A stretch of 64,000 nucleotides of DNA from Candidatus Geocrenenecus sp. JGI 0000106-J15. Lineage in GTDB: Archaea > Thermoproteota > Nitrososphaeria_A > Caldarchaeales > Wolframiiraptoraceae. A program made the translations under genes and the position numbers. This document shows positions 18,001-25,461 of this stretch, one piece after another. The notes beneath the pieces are model-generated. The model had not been told where the DNA came from. It saw nothing but the letters and a program-made list of their open reading frames with translations, and made no database searches. The stretch spans positions 1 through 64,000 of the forward strand of contig ASPF01000012.1 in NCBI GenBank assembly GCA_000405685.1. The letters run 5' to 3'. The stretch's first letter is position 1. Every line of letters begins with the position of its first letter.

Positions 18001-20865
18001 GAATTCCATTACCAGCTAAACATTGTATGGAAGAGCGCGGTAGTCTACAGCGACAACATAGTCCTAGACAAGAAAGGCTACGTAACTGGTCCAAGCGATG
18101 TCTACACAGTAACATTCTACCTAGCATTAAGCAACAGCACCAAAGCACCGGTCAAAGGGCTGAATGCATGGATATACTACATGAACGTAACAGAATGGCA
18201 TCTAGCAGACCTATGGTATGCTGACGACGTAGTAGCTCCAGGAGTATATCCAGAAGAAATCTATCCACCACAAGACTATGAAGCATGTGAAGACAGCATC
18301 ATACCATGCGAGCTAAGAGTAACACTAGCAAGCGAGCTATGGCCCGACGGCAAGAAGACATTCGAACTAATACCTGGACCGAGATTCATGAACACTACAT
18401 GGAAGTACGTCTTCTCTGCAAACCACACTGCAATAGACTGGATGGACGACCTAGTAGCAACACAATTCGTACTAAACAATGAGACATTCGGAGACAACGG
18501 ACTAAGAGTCAAGACAACAACAAGAATAGATGTACCGATAATGCTTAACGCAGCAAGATGGGTAGTCTTCGAAGTAGCAACATGGAGAGATGAAGCAGGA
18601 GTACCAACGGCATACCCAATGAAGGACTACATAGTCAAGTATGAGATAAGGAAGCCGAAGTATGAAACAGGACCAGCACTAACAGCAACTTCTGGAACAG
18701 CAACAACAGATGCTGAAGGTAAAGTAGTAATAACAAGTGATCCATCCGACCCCAAGAAAGTATTCTGGGCAGGAATGGTGATAAGATACCGCGTAGAACC
18801 GCCAGCATACACATCAGACTACTCAGATGCATTCTGGGGTAGCTGGCTCAAAACTAAGGAAGTGGACTTCGTAGACAAGAAAGCAGACTATAGAGCACCT
18901 GCAATCGCACCGATAATGAGCCACGCCTACTATCCAGACGAAGAACCAACACACTATGCTATAGCTAAGATAGAGACAACATGGGTACCGAGAGAAGAAG
19001 GAGGATGGTGGTGCAGCGGGCTATGTGTCCACGAGCATAGAAGCAAGCCATTTATAGTATGGGTTGACTACACAGCAGTAACAGTCCGTGTAACAGACTT
19101 CAATGGTAGACCACTAGCAGGAGCATTCGTACAGCTGTGGGATAAGGCAAGCGGCAAACTAGCAGCATGGCACTACACAGCAGCAACAGAATGGGAGGCA
19201 CTACCACTAGACGTAGCTGGAATGATTGCATGGCATGGACTAGACCCAGCAACCGACTCAGTAAAGATACCATTCCAGACAAAGCCGAGAACATTCGGAG
19301 GAGCAGGATTCACAGGAGTAATGAACGTAACACTAGGCCCAGTAGCATTCGACACAAACAACGATGATAGAGTAGACTTCAACCTAGCCCACCGTGGAAT
19401 ACCAGGCTACACAGACACAAGCTTCATAACATACATAGCAAGAGCATTCTGGCTAGCAACAGATAAGACACCAACAGCTGCTACAGGAACTCTAGTAGCA
19501 GTATGGCCATACATGCCTGAGAAAGCCCAGAAAGTATACGACAGCGAAGAAGACGAAGTAACATGGAAGCTACTACTACCAAGACACGTAGCAGGAGCAG
19601 CATATAGACCAGGAATGGCCGCATACTACCCACAAGTACTAGACTCAAGCAGATATGCAGTAACGGGAAGCCTAGTCAAGGAGCATAGAGATGTATACGC
19701 AGCGGTCTTCGACATAAAGATGAGGTTCAGCTATGAAGGAAAACCACTGGCAGAAATAGCTAAAGACCTTGTTGTAACATTCGAGAAAGCATATGATGTA
19801 CTAACATTCACAGGAAAAGACATAGTAGACATAAAGATGCTACCACGTGGAACATACACAGTAATCGCCAAGTACAAAGGAATCGAAGTAGCTAGAAGAA
19901 CATTAGACCTAAGCGCAGTCAACGTCGGTACAGTAACAGCAGACATACCATTAGCGATGAGAGATGTAAGCCTACAAGTAGTAGACATGTTTGGTAGACC
20001 ACTACCAGACGCCAAGGTAAGCATATCACCTGAATCATTCGCAGGATACAGCAATGTTGGAGGAATAATAACTATTAGAGCAATAGTAACAACTCAGACA
20101 TACGAGTTCACAGTATCATGGGCATCAGCAACATACGGCAAAGAAGCATCAGTAATAATCGCAGACACACCAGACGGTCTAGCGGCTAGAAAGACCATAG
20201 AGCTACCAGTAGGAGACGTAGTAGTAAGCGTAGTAGACAGGAAGGGAGAACCAATAGCTGGAGCAACAGTAAAGTTCGGCCCAGTAGAGAAGACGACAGA
20301 CGCAGATGGTAAAGCATACTTCGAGCAAGTACCACTAGAAGCAGCTGGAAGAGGAGTATCGTACGATGTATCAGTAGTACGTGAAGGATTCACAGTCCAC
20401 AGTAAACCAGAGACAGTAAGCAGATCAAAGACAACGATAACAGTGATAGGCGAGCTATTCAGCCTCAAAGTCCGTGTAGTAGGAGCAGCAGGCCAAGGAT
20501 TACCATTCGCCAAAGTAGTAGTAAAGAGAGCAGGAGCAGAGATAGGAACATTCACAACAGATGCAGGCGGATTCCTAGAGATATCTAAGCTACCATTAAG
20601 CGACTACACAGTAGAAGCTGAATGGAAAGGCTTCAGAGGAGAAGCAGCAGCAACCCGCGACGACTTGATGGCTGGAAGAGCAGTAGAGATCAGCCTACCA
20701 CCATACATGGAGATAGCTGGAGTACCATTCACATTCGCAGCATTCCTAGGACTAATAATAGGACTAATAATCCTCGTCGTCGTACTAGTAATAATCTTAA
20801 CAGAATACGCCCGCTGGCGTGGAAGAAGACTAGGAATCTACCCACCACCTCCACCTAAAAAGTAA
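12052..20865 (+). CDS. Giant S-layer-type surface glycoprotein, C-terminally membrane-anchored
   Basis: A single 2937-residue frame. It begins with a signal peptide (MNRKSLL, then a hydrophobic core and TPAAAAG, cleavage near residue 34). Most of the chain is beta-rich with frequent Trp/Tyr and many N-x-S/T sequons (for example NATG, NLTR, NVTG), typical of heavily glycosylated archaeal surface-layer proteins. From about residue 2340 on, carboxypeptidase-regulatory/CnaB-like beta domains repeat, each with a DxxGxPLxxAxV-like start: VTDFNGRPLAGAFVQLWD, VVDMFGRPLPDAKVSISP, VVDRKGEPIAGATVKFGP, VVGAAGQGLPFAKVVVKR. A transmembrane helix (FLGLIIGLIILVVVLVIILT) precedes a short basic tail ending PPPPPKK. 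The size is unusual even for S-layer proteins. Toward the 3' half codons end more often in A or C. The downstream glycan cluster could supply its decoration. Confidence 0.85.
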   Translation: MNRKSLLSGVLISLLILSTVFIAASIFVTPAAAAGKTAWLKIVTSAWKGTSCGIYDGVDSGFFGDAVDVNTPMCIDPSVSGFADRFNVTGLEAFVEVYGLKPEMGLIQMQGKFDINATGFAKISWTVDDNWGLLVLVKAKSYYGEEIGKGSPFKGIIIYALAIPPRSMTPEAKEKFLNMSGLYTWTGGAVTPVGNITINDDGLIDDHGGYFDFNLTRAGLGSGPFDILNGTNVDLASFSKIFGNETVKGTPVNAWVARAAKMFKVFHVHSWYNVKDNLSFAQIKIYDLDNTDPTSEASLIQAAVTGEDGQSRYTREIYPSDALEYRKFWDNHLVPIPLQIFNLDNNTVYHGGIYSPEEDEGAIGAPKLNATVRVWWETVIVNQTIYYGWEYNGTGTWTDPDDLGKLAPDFVGPLSMAMNHTVTVYGTGPGPTGIWLDYPLETNVENVANIINATVFYARFCVQDADLQIQHPEVGDKLVNMPVSINLKTEGDRPYYLTKNLPTTDNGGCTDDPHKYRGGLRQFDRFSRFPNGTLWWHLYIDLDETGIPDYFEEIWEAKYGGTIGSFWKKFGKNVWLNASLAYLPGDARNYDDIPEGPNLKDVKTPSRIGDEDVKKSNYYNGNWSMLVADVKYANTLTLKDDKPYTGFDVVFKWTGGARNNYPGQEKIVDTLRIKNPYAIALHYDYEAEEEYPWIYPYTVLQDNYMLVKLHEPVDVELEIMYETGPGTVVLEDYVGLLKVKGVYYLYIEFEYYSPEGRYVADLYFDYWGYDMVVFLENGTVLGNVTYIYIDDAIATVKFHEVLGNDYYLYAYSEYYALVADIDVDGRDDFSGFDDFYVGGYYGGPVEVEIFWQFATPRILVSGTDYYVDLGVVEFDNLYRPILVSGGIDYIEIYTNYGGLEFDVDSGDIEWDGVSGMTPDSGTAPGVWWAYFYTGIKKALIKPAAGMDDYADFDEDNEVQFEFDPELTTIELELDHATWEDDVTGTHRDFTGIVSLTRIDYGYFYGMIVPLSDDYPASDFALLKTGTVFVTADVHDIQFTVTDNLGNPLPAGQTEVQLILPNGEVVARRPGDIPDQFIGNLAWSYKLFGEGNVVFFQLPGSTGPYGIRVLYTGTEVYYDRDVIDVLEVTEFVTIVVKVYKVKVVFEDCQGQLMPGLYYKFTLPNGRTDWDRTTKEGEVDFPYMAGGTLTIHSVWWKGVELPLMEAKFATGEKIELVDGKLVLEIGEGIDAPIVVKVPIKDLIFYTMDFQGEIKIPRLNVTLTWMGTPKPWSTEKIYFLETLDPTGDANTELYNTSIQVHPLWFNYTVKAFFQKIADDSPMDGMTEWEAKYVFYKMPPTIYNITVTTVTDVETYGEEPVDGVGGTTPGTSKWPGRRDVETPYEIKIDWAGWSEDYEDTIPTIRTGPADEVNDRVVLRIFGSMDGVPVTTENFPEWLVEAWNPELIGIRTALVCKEEIKLKTWAHDFWKSVIDGDYRVGDASFKIENDNGFEMIYYDLVEEKWIGNTYTSKWTEDIKDISAIMKDSHYTSNIYWNGSYILKDLYFETNMTYSYSKEKNASFIVDKFYNASMTSDATPGADGFWSPNKVDPTLNFTLVGTENLWKTDRRFSAWVKRIKGETWKDWYDAWFLVYELPRDTDEYKVAKGLDGKGILPIPIPVAFIKLGAFAKGGEPLNKALIELWTLHMDVENTVKISAADEGTDTFYYYIPDEVVARVPVEVSWRWEKKLVETNEPQIYDLKRWDRVWLTFTTYTLREYVCEIPEITAYGVNLTNTLRDTRLAVVPCEEGQIEVWLHFVGHSGDDVTYTVELRWNGDLIAATTEVLDVTLGGEIWVAGIKVEIYDIHTSSDFGVWAEADVTISGSYTIRAPTTEVLESRTIFVQVPPSPAKLILRNVLEETGIDVAVSADYVYPLITAYPRDNNPVVTDLWGEEDGVLSYGRWYTEADGYVDSFKDLGVADPRYGSVILPIAGWLNETFHDGIAATEDEFHYQLNIVWKSAVVYSDNIVLDKKGYVTGPSDVYTVTFYLALSNSTKAPVKGLNAWIYYMNVTEWHLADLWYADDVVAPGVYPEEIYPPQDYEACEDSIIPCELRVTLASELWPDGKKTFELIPGPRFMNTTWKYVFSANHTAIDWMDDLVATQFVLNNETFGDNGLRVKTTTRIDVPIMLNAARWVVFEVATWRDEAGVPTAYPMKDYIVKYEIRKPKYETGPALTATSGTATTDAEGKVVITSDPSDPKKVFWAGMVIRYRVEPPAYTSDYSDAFWGSWLKTKEVDFVDKKADYRAPAIAPIMSHAYYPDEEPTHYAIAKIETTWVPREEGGWWCSGLCVHEHRSKPFIVWVDYTAVTVRVTDFNGRPLAGAFVQLWDKASGKLAAWHYTAATEWEALPLDVAGMIAWHGLDPATDSVKIPFQTKPRTFGGAGFTGVMNVTLGPVAFDTNNDDRVDFNLAHRGIPGYTDTSFITYIARAFWLATDKTPTAATGTLVAVWPYMPEKAQKVYDSEEDEVTWKLLLPRHVAGAAYRPGMAAYYPQVLDSSRYAVTGSLVKEHRDVYAAVFDIKMRFSYEGKPLAEIAKDLVVTFEKAYDVLTFTGKDIVDIKMLPRGTYTVIAKYKGIEVARRTLDLSAVNVGTVTADIPLAMRDVSLQVVDMFGRPLPDAKVSISPESFAGYSNVGGIITIRAIVTTQTYEFTVSWASATYGKEASVIIADTPDGLAARKTIELPVGDVVVSVVDRKGEPIAGATVKFGPVEKTTDADGKAYFEQVPLEAAGRGVSYDVSVVREGFTVHSKPETVSRSKTTITVIGELFSLKVRVVGAAGQGLPFAKVVVKRAGAEIGTFTTDAGGFLEISKLPLSDYTVEAEWKGFRGEAAATRDDLMAGRAVEISLPPYMEIAGVPFTFAAFLGLIIGLIILVVVLVIILTEYARWRGRRLGIYPPPPPKK

Positions 20866-20890
20866 CAACAAAACACCCCCAAACCCCCAA

Positions 20891-20914
20891 TTTTTTACTT
20901 CTCCCAATTTTTTT
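20891..20914 (+). terminator. Oligo-T terminator after the surface-protein gene
   Basis: Two T-runs, six T at 20891-20896 and seven T at 20908-20914, follow the stop codon at 20865 by 26 and 43 bases. Archaeal RNA polymerase stops at such runs without a hairpin, and paired runs are common behind very highly expressed genes. Confidence 0.55.
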
Positions 20915-20931
20915 ATATATGAAAAGAAAAT

Positions 20932-21033
20932 TCAGTATAAATTCTCATCTTCAAAATATCTCTCAATAGTGTCTAGATAAGTATCTTTTATCCATTCCAC
21001 ATCTTTAACATAATCATAAAACGTTTCACACAT
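20932..21033 (-). other. Small unrecognised ORF or gene remnant, 33 codons
   Basis: Minus-strand ATG at 21033 to TGA at 20932 gives MCETFYDYVKDVEWIKDTYL and a further acidic 13 residues. The composition is protein-like and resembles the C-terminal end of a helical toxin-antitoxin-type protein. With no upstream partner it may be the tail of a lost gene. Evidence is only the reading frame. Confidence 0.25.
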
Positions 21034-21111
21034 GCTATCGAAGCTTAAGAATCGATTAAACAAAATGCTTATTCAGACACGATCAGACTTCAAATCCGTT
21101 AATGTTATATT

Positions 21112-21658
21112 ATGGGAGAACATTTAAGCGAACTAACTGATGACTGGCCAGAGGTCGTAAAAATCGCAGAAAAGTTAAGTCTAGGTGAGAAGCTGGATAG
21201 AAAAGATGAAACGTGGATAAATGAGCTAACAGAAACAACTGGATGGGACAGAGATGATATTATCGACGAGTTTAAAAACATAAATGTAGATCCTTCTAAA
21301 AGAGCTGAAAAGTATAAACAACTTCACGAAGAATATTTTAGAGAAGCTAAGAAGTTCAAAGAAGAAGGTGACAATAAACAGGCAGGAGAAAAGCTGTGGG
21401 GAGCCGTAACAGCATTAATAAAGCTCTATACAGCAATCAAAGGCATCCCCATACTACATTGGAGCAGAGGAAGGCTGGAGAAATTTATAACAAATAATGT
21501 TGAGGAGAACTATAAACCGTTATTTAGAGACCTACTCGATAAAAACACAGGTTTTCCATGAATACTTCTATGAAGCACATCTAGACGATAAAGCATTTGA
21601 AGAAAGATGGGAGGAAGCAGTAAAACTTCTCGAGAAAGCAAAAGAACACGTCAAGTAG
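21112..21658 (+). pseudogene. PaREP1-family protein, frameshifted near its C-terminus
   Basis: The first frame (149 codons from ATG at 21112) contains the PaREP1-like core: KYKQLHEEYFREAKKFKEEG, QAGEKLWGAVTALIKLYTA and a helix around LEKFITNNVEE. It ends prematurely at TGA just after DKNTGFP. In the next frame, starting at about 21546, the sequence goes on as QVFHEYFYEAHLDDKAFEER and KLLEKAKEHVK to TAG at 21656-21658, which is the normal end of this family (helix with H..FYE). One inserted or deleted base near 21541-21555 explains it. PaREP1 proteins are hyperthermophile-specific helical proteins of unknown function. The break could also be a sequencing error. Confidence 0.65.
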
Positions 21659-21698
21659 TATTTATATTCAGCTTGAAAATACGTATCTAATAGCTAAC

Positions 21699-22277
21699 TT
21701 GGCAGCAAATACTCCAAGAAAAATTAGAGAAGAGATAAGAACATCAAAAATAGATCTATCTGAAATAATTAGAGAAGCTTTAGAAAGCAAGGTCAAGAAG
21801 AAAATAGAAAAACTATTAAGAGAACTAGAAAATATGAAGAATCTTCAAACACAGCCAGACGAAACAGTTAAACTGATTAGAGAGAGAGCCGAGATGAAAG
21901 GTAGACTACTTGATTCATCAGCTTTAATCAACTGTGTCTGACTAGGAAGGGCTGCAAAGATACTCGGCGAGTATACAATAGAACTAGTAAAATTTGAAGT
22001 AGGAAACTACGTCTGGAAAAGACGTAGCAGCCTAAGTTATAAAGAAAGCAAGAATCTGCTTGAGAAACTTTTAGAACTAATAAACTTAATGAATATTCTT
22101 CATGTTGACTTTCTAGAAGCACTATCTATAGCAGTAGAAGAAAACATAACATTCCATGATTCATACTACATTCAAGCAGCAATCCAGAATAATCTAGAAT
22201 TAGTAACTGACGATCCTAAACTTTATAACGTAGCCCGAAAATATGTCGAGGTCTTAAGAAGCCAAGACATCAAATAA
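21699..22277 (+). pseudogene. VapB-VapC pair fused in one frame, broken by an opal stop
   Basis: From about 21699 (TTG, start uncertain) the frame encodes a VapB-like antitoxin (LSEIIREALESKVKKKIEKL, ending VKLIRERAE) and continues without a stop into a PIN toxin that would start at ATG 21894 (MKGRLLDSSALINCV). A TGA at 21939-21941 interrupts it; the same frame then goes on as LGRAAKILGEYTIELVKFEV, with the PIN residues Glu, ITFHDSYYIQAAI and LVTDDPKLYN, to TAA at 22275-22277. CGA to TGA is a simple explanation for the stop. No good ATG begins the antitoxin, and it should end in a separate frame at the ATGA overlap, so a frameshift upstream is also likely. Confidence 0.72.
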
Positions 22278-22351
22278 AAATACTAAAAACAACTTCTAAG
22301 ACCTCAGGTTGCTAGAAACTTAAGAAGCTATAGCTAGATATAGCTAAGAAT

Positions 22352-22696
22352 CTACAACCTTATCCTTACCCCTTTCTCTAAAGCTTCCGTTACGATAGTC
22401 TTTCTACCATAAAACTTCTTCAACTCCTCTTCTGTATATGGAAACATCTCAAGACTGAAAGACCCATCCCACAGCATACTTAAAATAATCATATTCTCGA
22501 TAAAGCTATGCTTCTTAAACTCTTCTGAGACAACTATCATATCCAAGTCACTATCTATCAATGGTGTACCAGAAACTCTTGAACCAAAAAGATAAACTTC
22601 AGAAACATTTAGAACCTTCTTCAACCTTCTTAGAAAAGATGCTAACGCTCTCTTCTGCTTCTTCGACAGCTTTACATTATCCAATTCTCTAATCAA
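22352..22696 (-). CDS. MNT-type nucleotidyltransferase, antitoxin of an MNT/HEPN pair
   Basis: A 114-residue minimal nucleotidyltransferase. The motif VSEVYLFGSRVSGTPLIDSD gives GSR...G followed by DSDLDMIVV, the metal-binding Asp pair of the Pol-beta superfamily. In MntA/HepT-type systems this protein blocks the HEPN RNase, by AMPylation where characterised. It begins four bases inside the end of the HEPN gene (ATGA overlap), so the two are translated together. The C-terminal part (EELKKFYGRKTIVTEALEKG) is the usual domain end. Complete and apparently active. Confidence 0.85.
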   Translation of the reverse strand: MIRELDNVKLSKKQKRALASFLRRLKKVLNVSEVYLFGSRVSGTPLIDSDLDMIVVSEEFKKHSFIENMIILSMLWDGSFSLEMFPYTEEELKKFYGRKTIVTEALEKGVRIRL

Positions 22697-23103
22697 GGCA
22701 GACCACCAACTTTCCTAGCCCAGTCAACAACTTTACAAGCTGCCCCAATACATCTCTCAACAATCTCTCTACTATATGCTTCACTAGGAACAGTATTTGC
22801 AGCATTAGGATACCTGGCTATAGTATAATGTGGGTTAAGTATCTTCAGCTCATCCAATATTTCATCAGCCTCAACAACCCTCCCAAGCTTTAATAAATCA
22901 TGACCCCTCGGAGGTAAACGATGTTTCCTCACTATGTATAATGCTTTCAATGCTTTCTCAGCAGCTTGATGGCATAAGAAAGCTGCAATACTATACTCTT
23001 CAATCTCGAGATTCTTCTTCGCCTGCCTCAAATTATGTAGAGACTCCCTCCACCAGTAGAGGGCTTCTTCTCTTATCTCTCCACCTTCCATCCCTAGAAC
23101 CAC
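22693..23103 (-). CDS. HEPN-domain protein, toxin of an MNT/HEPN pair
   Basis: A 136-residue all-helical HEPN protein: YWWRESLHNLRQAKKNLEIE, AAFLCHQAAEKALKALYIVR, then KHRLPPRGHDLLKLGRVVEA with the R-x(4-6)-H active-site motif, and a C-terminal helix after AYSREIVERCI. Such proteins are RNases that stop growth unless held by the nucleotidyltransferase encoded directly downstream. ATG at 23103 is used by reading; an internal ATG four codons later (MEGGEI) is possible. It is the first gene of a two-gene operon. Confidence 0.85.
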   Translation of the reverse strand: MVLGMEGGEIREEALYWWRESLHNLRQAKKNLEIEEYSIAAFLCHQAAEKALKALYIVRKHRLPPRGHDLLKLGRVVEADEILDELKILNPHYTIARYPNAANTVPSEAYSREIVERCIGAACKVVDWARKVGGLP

Positions 23104-23514
23104 TCTACATAATTATACTTAAGACTTTACCAGTTTTCAACCAACCGAGTCTAAAAATCCTATAGAGAATCTCCTTGATGCTTCAGACTAAGATCTGCCA
23201 AGACTTCATAGAGAAGGATCTCAAGCCGATGGAGAAAATTTACCAGATCTGGCCTTAGTTCTTATAATTCCTCCCCTCTATATCTATAAACTAGAATATA
23301 GCGCATAAACATGAATTCTCAGATTAATCAAGCTGAATCTATTGACATTACACTTGGCTTTACCAACATATTCCATACAATCTCTATACTTGGATATTCT
23401 CCTAAGATTTTAATCACGCAACAATAGACTTCCACTGACATACACCAACTCCACAAAACCCATAAAAAATTAAAAACAGTTTAGAGATGACTAGAATAGT
23501 TGATATTAGAGATT
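23104..23514. other. Intergenic stretch between the HEPN gene and tRNA-Ser
   Basis: About 410 bases with no ORF that I would defend. It holds the promoter of the leftward HEPN/MNT operon near 23120-23135 (TTATACTTAAG on the plus strand). I see no second tRNA and no CRISPR repeats. Confidence 0.35.
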
Positions 23515-23625
23515 CGCGGCGGGAGGGATTTGAACCCTCGAGGCCTGTAAAAGGCCACGGGCTTACTTATCTATCTCCATTAGATCTCAAGGCCCGCCCC
23601 TTAGTCCTGGCTTGGGTACCGCCGC
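23515..23625 (-). tRNA. tRNA-Ser (anticodon TGA) with a 22-nt intron
   Basis: On the minus strand a full class II tRNA can be folded: acceptor stem GCGGCGG/CCGCCGC, D stem CCC/GGG, anticodon stem CGGGC/GCCCG, long variable arm GGCCT/AGGCC, T arm GAGGG-TTCAAAT-CCCTC. The anticodon loop is CT-TGA-G then a 22-nt insert (complement of 23564-23585) then A, placing the intron after position 37, the canonical archaeal position. Discriminator base is G, as for archaeal serine tRNAs, and no CCA is encoded. It reads UCA and related serine codons. Confidence 0.95.
23564..23585 (-). other. Intron of tRNA-Ser
   Basis: A 22-nt insert between G37 and A38 of the anticodon loop. Removing it restores the seven-base loop CTTGAGA. 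Introns here are cut by the archaeal splicing endonuclease at a bulge-helix-bulge; the exact cut sites are inferred from the need for a seven-base loop. Confidence 0.85.
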
Positions 23626-23817
23626 TCTCCTATTCAACGATCTTGTAGCAGTCTTATTTATGCAATGTTCTGTAATATTTATTATTCTCTTTACAATCTA
23701 GGAAAAGGGTATCCTGCAATTTATACATCTCCCACAAATGAAACATTCAATCAGACTTTCCTATTGAAAGTTTAGCACTAAGGTTTAGGGATCCCTAGGC
23801 GTCCACTGATCTAACTC

Positions 23818-24825
23818 TTATGCTTTCATCTGATTTAACTTAATTCTTAACTGGTCTAATTCTCTTCTTATAGCTTCTTCATGGAACTCCATGAACCATT
23901 CCTGACCCCTAGATATATCCCACAGCCTACTTATCAACGATATACTATTCTCCAGATGTTTTATTATTCCTCCAGGCTCATATCCTGTCCCAGTGTAGAG
24001 TATCTTCTGACGAGCTGACCAATCTCCAGGCTGGTCTGCACCAGGAATAAACTCTGAAGCATACTTCTCAAGAATCTCGTAATCCGTTACTCCTCCAAGC
24101 TTTCTAATCTCTCTATACTCTGAGTAGTAGCTCTCATCTGGACCATATAATGGCATATCATACATGTTATAGCATAGAGCAGTAATATCTCCAAGAGCTA
24201 TAAAGTATATCTTCTTGAAGCCTAAATCTAATGCTATTTTTTCAACAACCCTCATACCATACTCAGAGATAAATCCATAAACTATCAGCTCTCTAAGCTT
24301 TGAATTCTTCTTCTCAGCCTCCTCGTAGATCTTCTTGAGAGCCATCTCAGCCGTCCTACCACTCGCCTCCGTATCAGGCTTAACTACAACCAAGTCTCTA
24401 CATTCTGGAATCATTGAAAAATCTTGATAAACTACTTCAATCTCCTTCATAGATTCTTCATCATGAGACCTATAAGATGGCAGCCTATATCTCGGTCTAA
24501 TCCACACCTCCCTAAAATCTATACCCGACCTTCTTAAAGCTTCATGGAGACAATAACCTGGAGCAGCCCTTAAAACATGCTCAAAAACTATCTCATCCCT
24601 CTCCAACTCACCTATCGATGTTAATTCCATCAAAGCCTTCGCAGCATCAAGAGCTACCATACCCATATATCCTATTAACTCATCACCAACTATATGGGGA
24701 TGACATGCTACACTTCTAACCTCAGGAGAATCCAAGATGTAAACATCTGAACTTGACTGCAACCCCTCAACCTTGTATATCTTCGTACTCTTTCTAAGAC
24801 CTTGCAGTTCAACTTCTTCTGTCAA
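23818..24825 (-). CDS. PRTase-like conserved archaeal protein of unknown function
   Basis: A 335-residue soluble protein. Its centre contains VVVKPDTEASGRTAEMALKK, which resembles the PRPP-binding loop of type I phosphoribosyltransferases (hydrophobic strand, acidic residue, then a small-residue-rich TGxT-like turn), followed by a strand LRELIVYGFISEYGMRVVEK as in that fold. The first half (VRSVACHPHIVGDELIGYMG, and HVLRAAPGYCLHEALRRSG) also fits a PRTase hood region. The C-terminus is a mixed Trp-rich segment (QPGDWSARQK) and a long helix. I do not recognise a named family. The gene stands alone between tRNA-Ser and an MNT/HEPN pair and has no visible nucleotide-pathway neighbour. Real gene: certain; function: unclear. 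Confidence 0.55.
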   Translation of the reverse strand: MTEEVELQGLRKSTKIYKVEGLQSSSDVYILDSPEVRSVACHPHIVGDELIGYMGMVALDAAKALMELTSIGELERDEIVFEHVLRAAPGYCLHEALRRSGIDFREVWIRPRYRLPSYRSHDEESMKEIEVVYQDFSMIPECRDLVVVKPDTEASGRTAEMALKKIYEEAEKKNSKLRELIVYGFISEYGMRVVEKIALDLGFKKIYFIALGDITALCYNMYDMPLYGPDESYYSEYREIRKLGGVTDYEILEKYASEFIPGADQPGDWSARQKILYTGTGYEPGGIIKHLENSISLISRLWDISRGQEWFMEFHEEAIRRELDQLRIKLNQMKA

Positions 24826-25068
24826 TCCAACCCTAATATTGAAAGCCTCGATCAGCAGATCTATAATTGATTGACTAATTACTCGAGGCAGTTAAAGCCC
24901 ATCCATTAAATGTAAAAGCTGGTTATTAAGAATTCTCAATCCTTCCTCACCACTTAGAAGCCTTATGTATTTAGCACGAAGTAGCCTGGCCAGAGAGATA
25001 TTAAGACTATAACCTAACATCTTCCGATGAAACTTTAATGTATAGCTTATACAATAGCTATAGAGAGG

Positions 25069-25461
25069 ATGAGCTACGAACGTTGGAGAGACTGGCTTGA
25101 CGAAGCAAGAGACGACTTCATCTCAGCTGAGATACTTCTAAAAGAAGGTAGATATAGTAAGGTCTGTTTCTTATCACAGCAAGCAGCAGAGAAAGCCATT
25201 AAAGCACTCTTAATATTCAAGTTCAAGAAATTTGAAACAATACATAGTGTGGCAGAATTGCTTAGGAGAGCTGAAGCCTCAGAAGAACTGATCAAGCTTG
25301 GGCTAGAACTCGATAGACACTATATTACTTCGAGATACCCAAATGTATGGCCTCTAGGCGCACCCTCAAAAATGTATAGAGAAGAAGATGCTGTCTCAGC
25401 AGTAAATGCAGCTAGGAGGATAATAGAATATGTTGAGAGAGAGATTAAAACTAGTTATTGA
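25069..25461 (+). CDS. HEPN-domain protein of an MNT/HEPN pair
   Basis: A 130-residue HEPN protein: RWRDWLDEARDDFISAEILL, CFLSQQAAEKAIKALLIFKF, then KKFETIHSVAELLRRAEASE. The catalytic His is present but the usual Arg five residues before it is Lys, so activity may be reduced. The C-terminal helix (EEDAVSAVNAARRIIEYVER) is typical. It overlaps the following nucleotidyltransferase by 32 bases. A TATA-like element (TTTAATGTATAG at about 25032-25043) lies 26-37 bases ahead of the ATG. Confidence 0.82.
   Translation: MSYERWRDWLDEARDDFISAEILLKEGRYSKVCFLSQQAAEKAIKALLIFKFKKFETIHSVAELLRRAEASEELIKLGLELDRHYITSRYPNVWPLGAPSKMYREEDAVSAVNAARRIIEYVEREIKTSY

Noticed and set aside
15956..20555. Long open frames of 60-150 codons antisense or shifted within the giant surface gene (for example 15956-16246, 16740-17114, 20094-20555)
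   Set aside because: They are shadows of the biased codon use of the surface gene; their products are low-complexity and lack starts with promoters.
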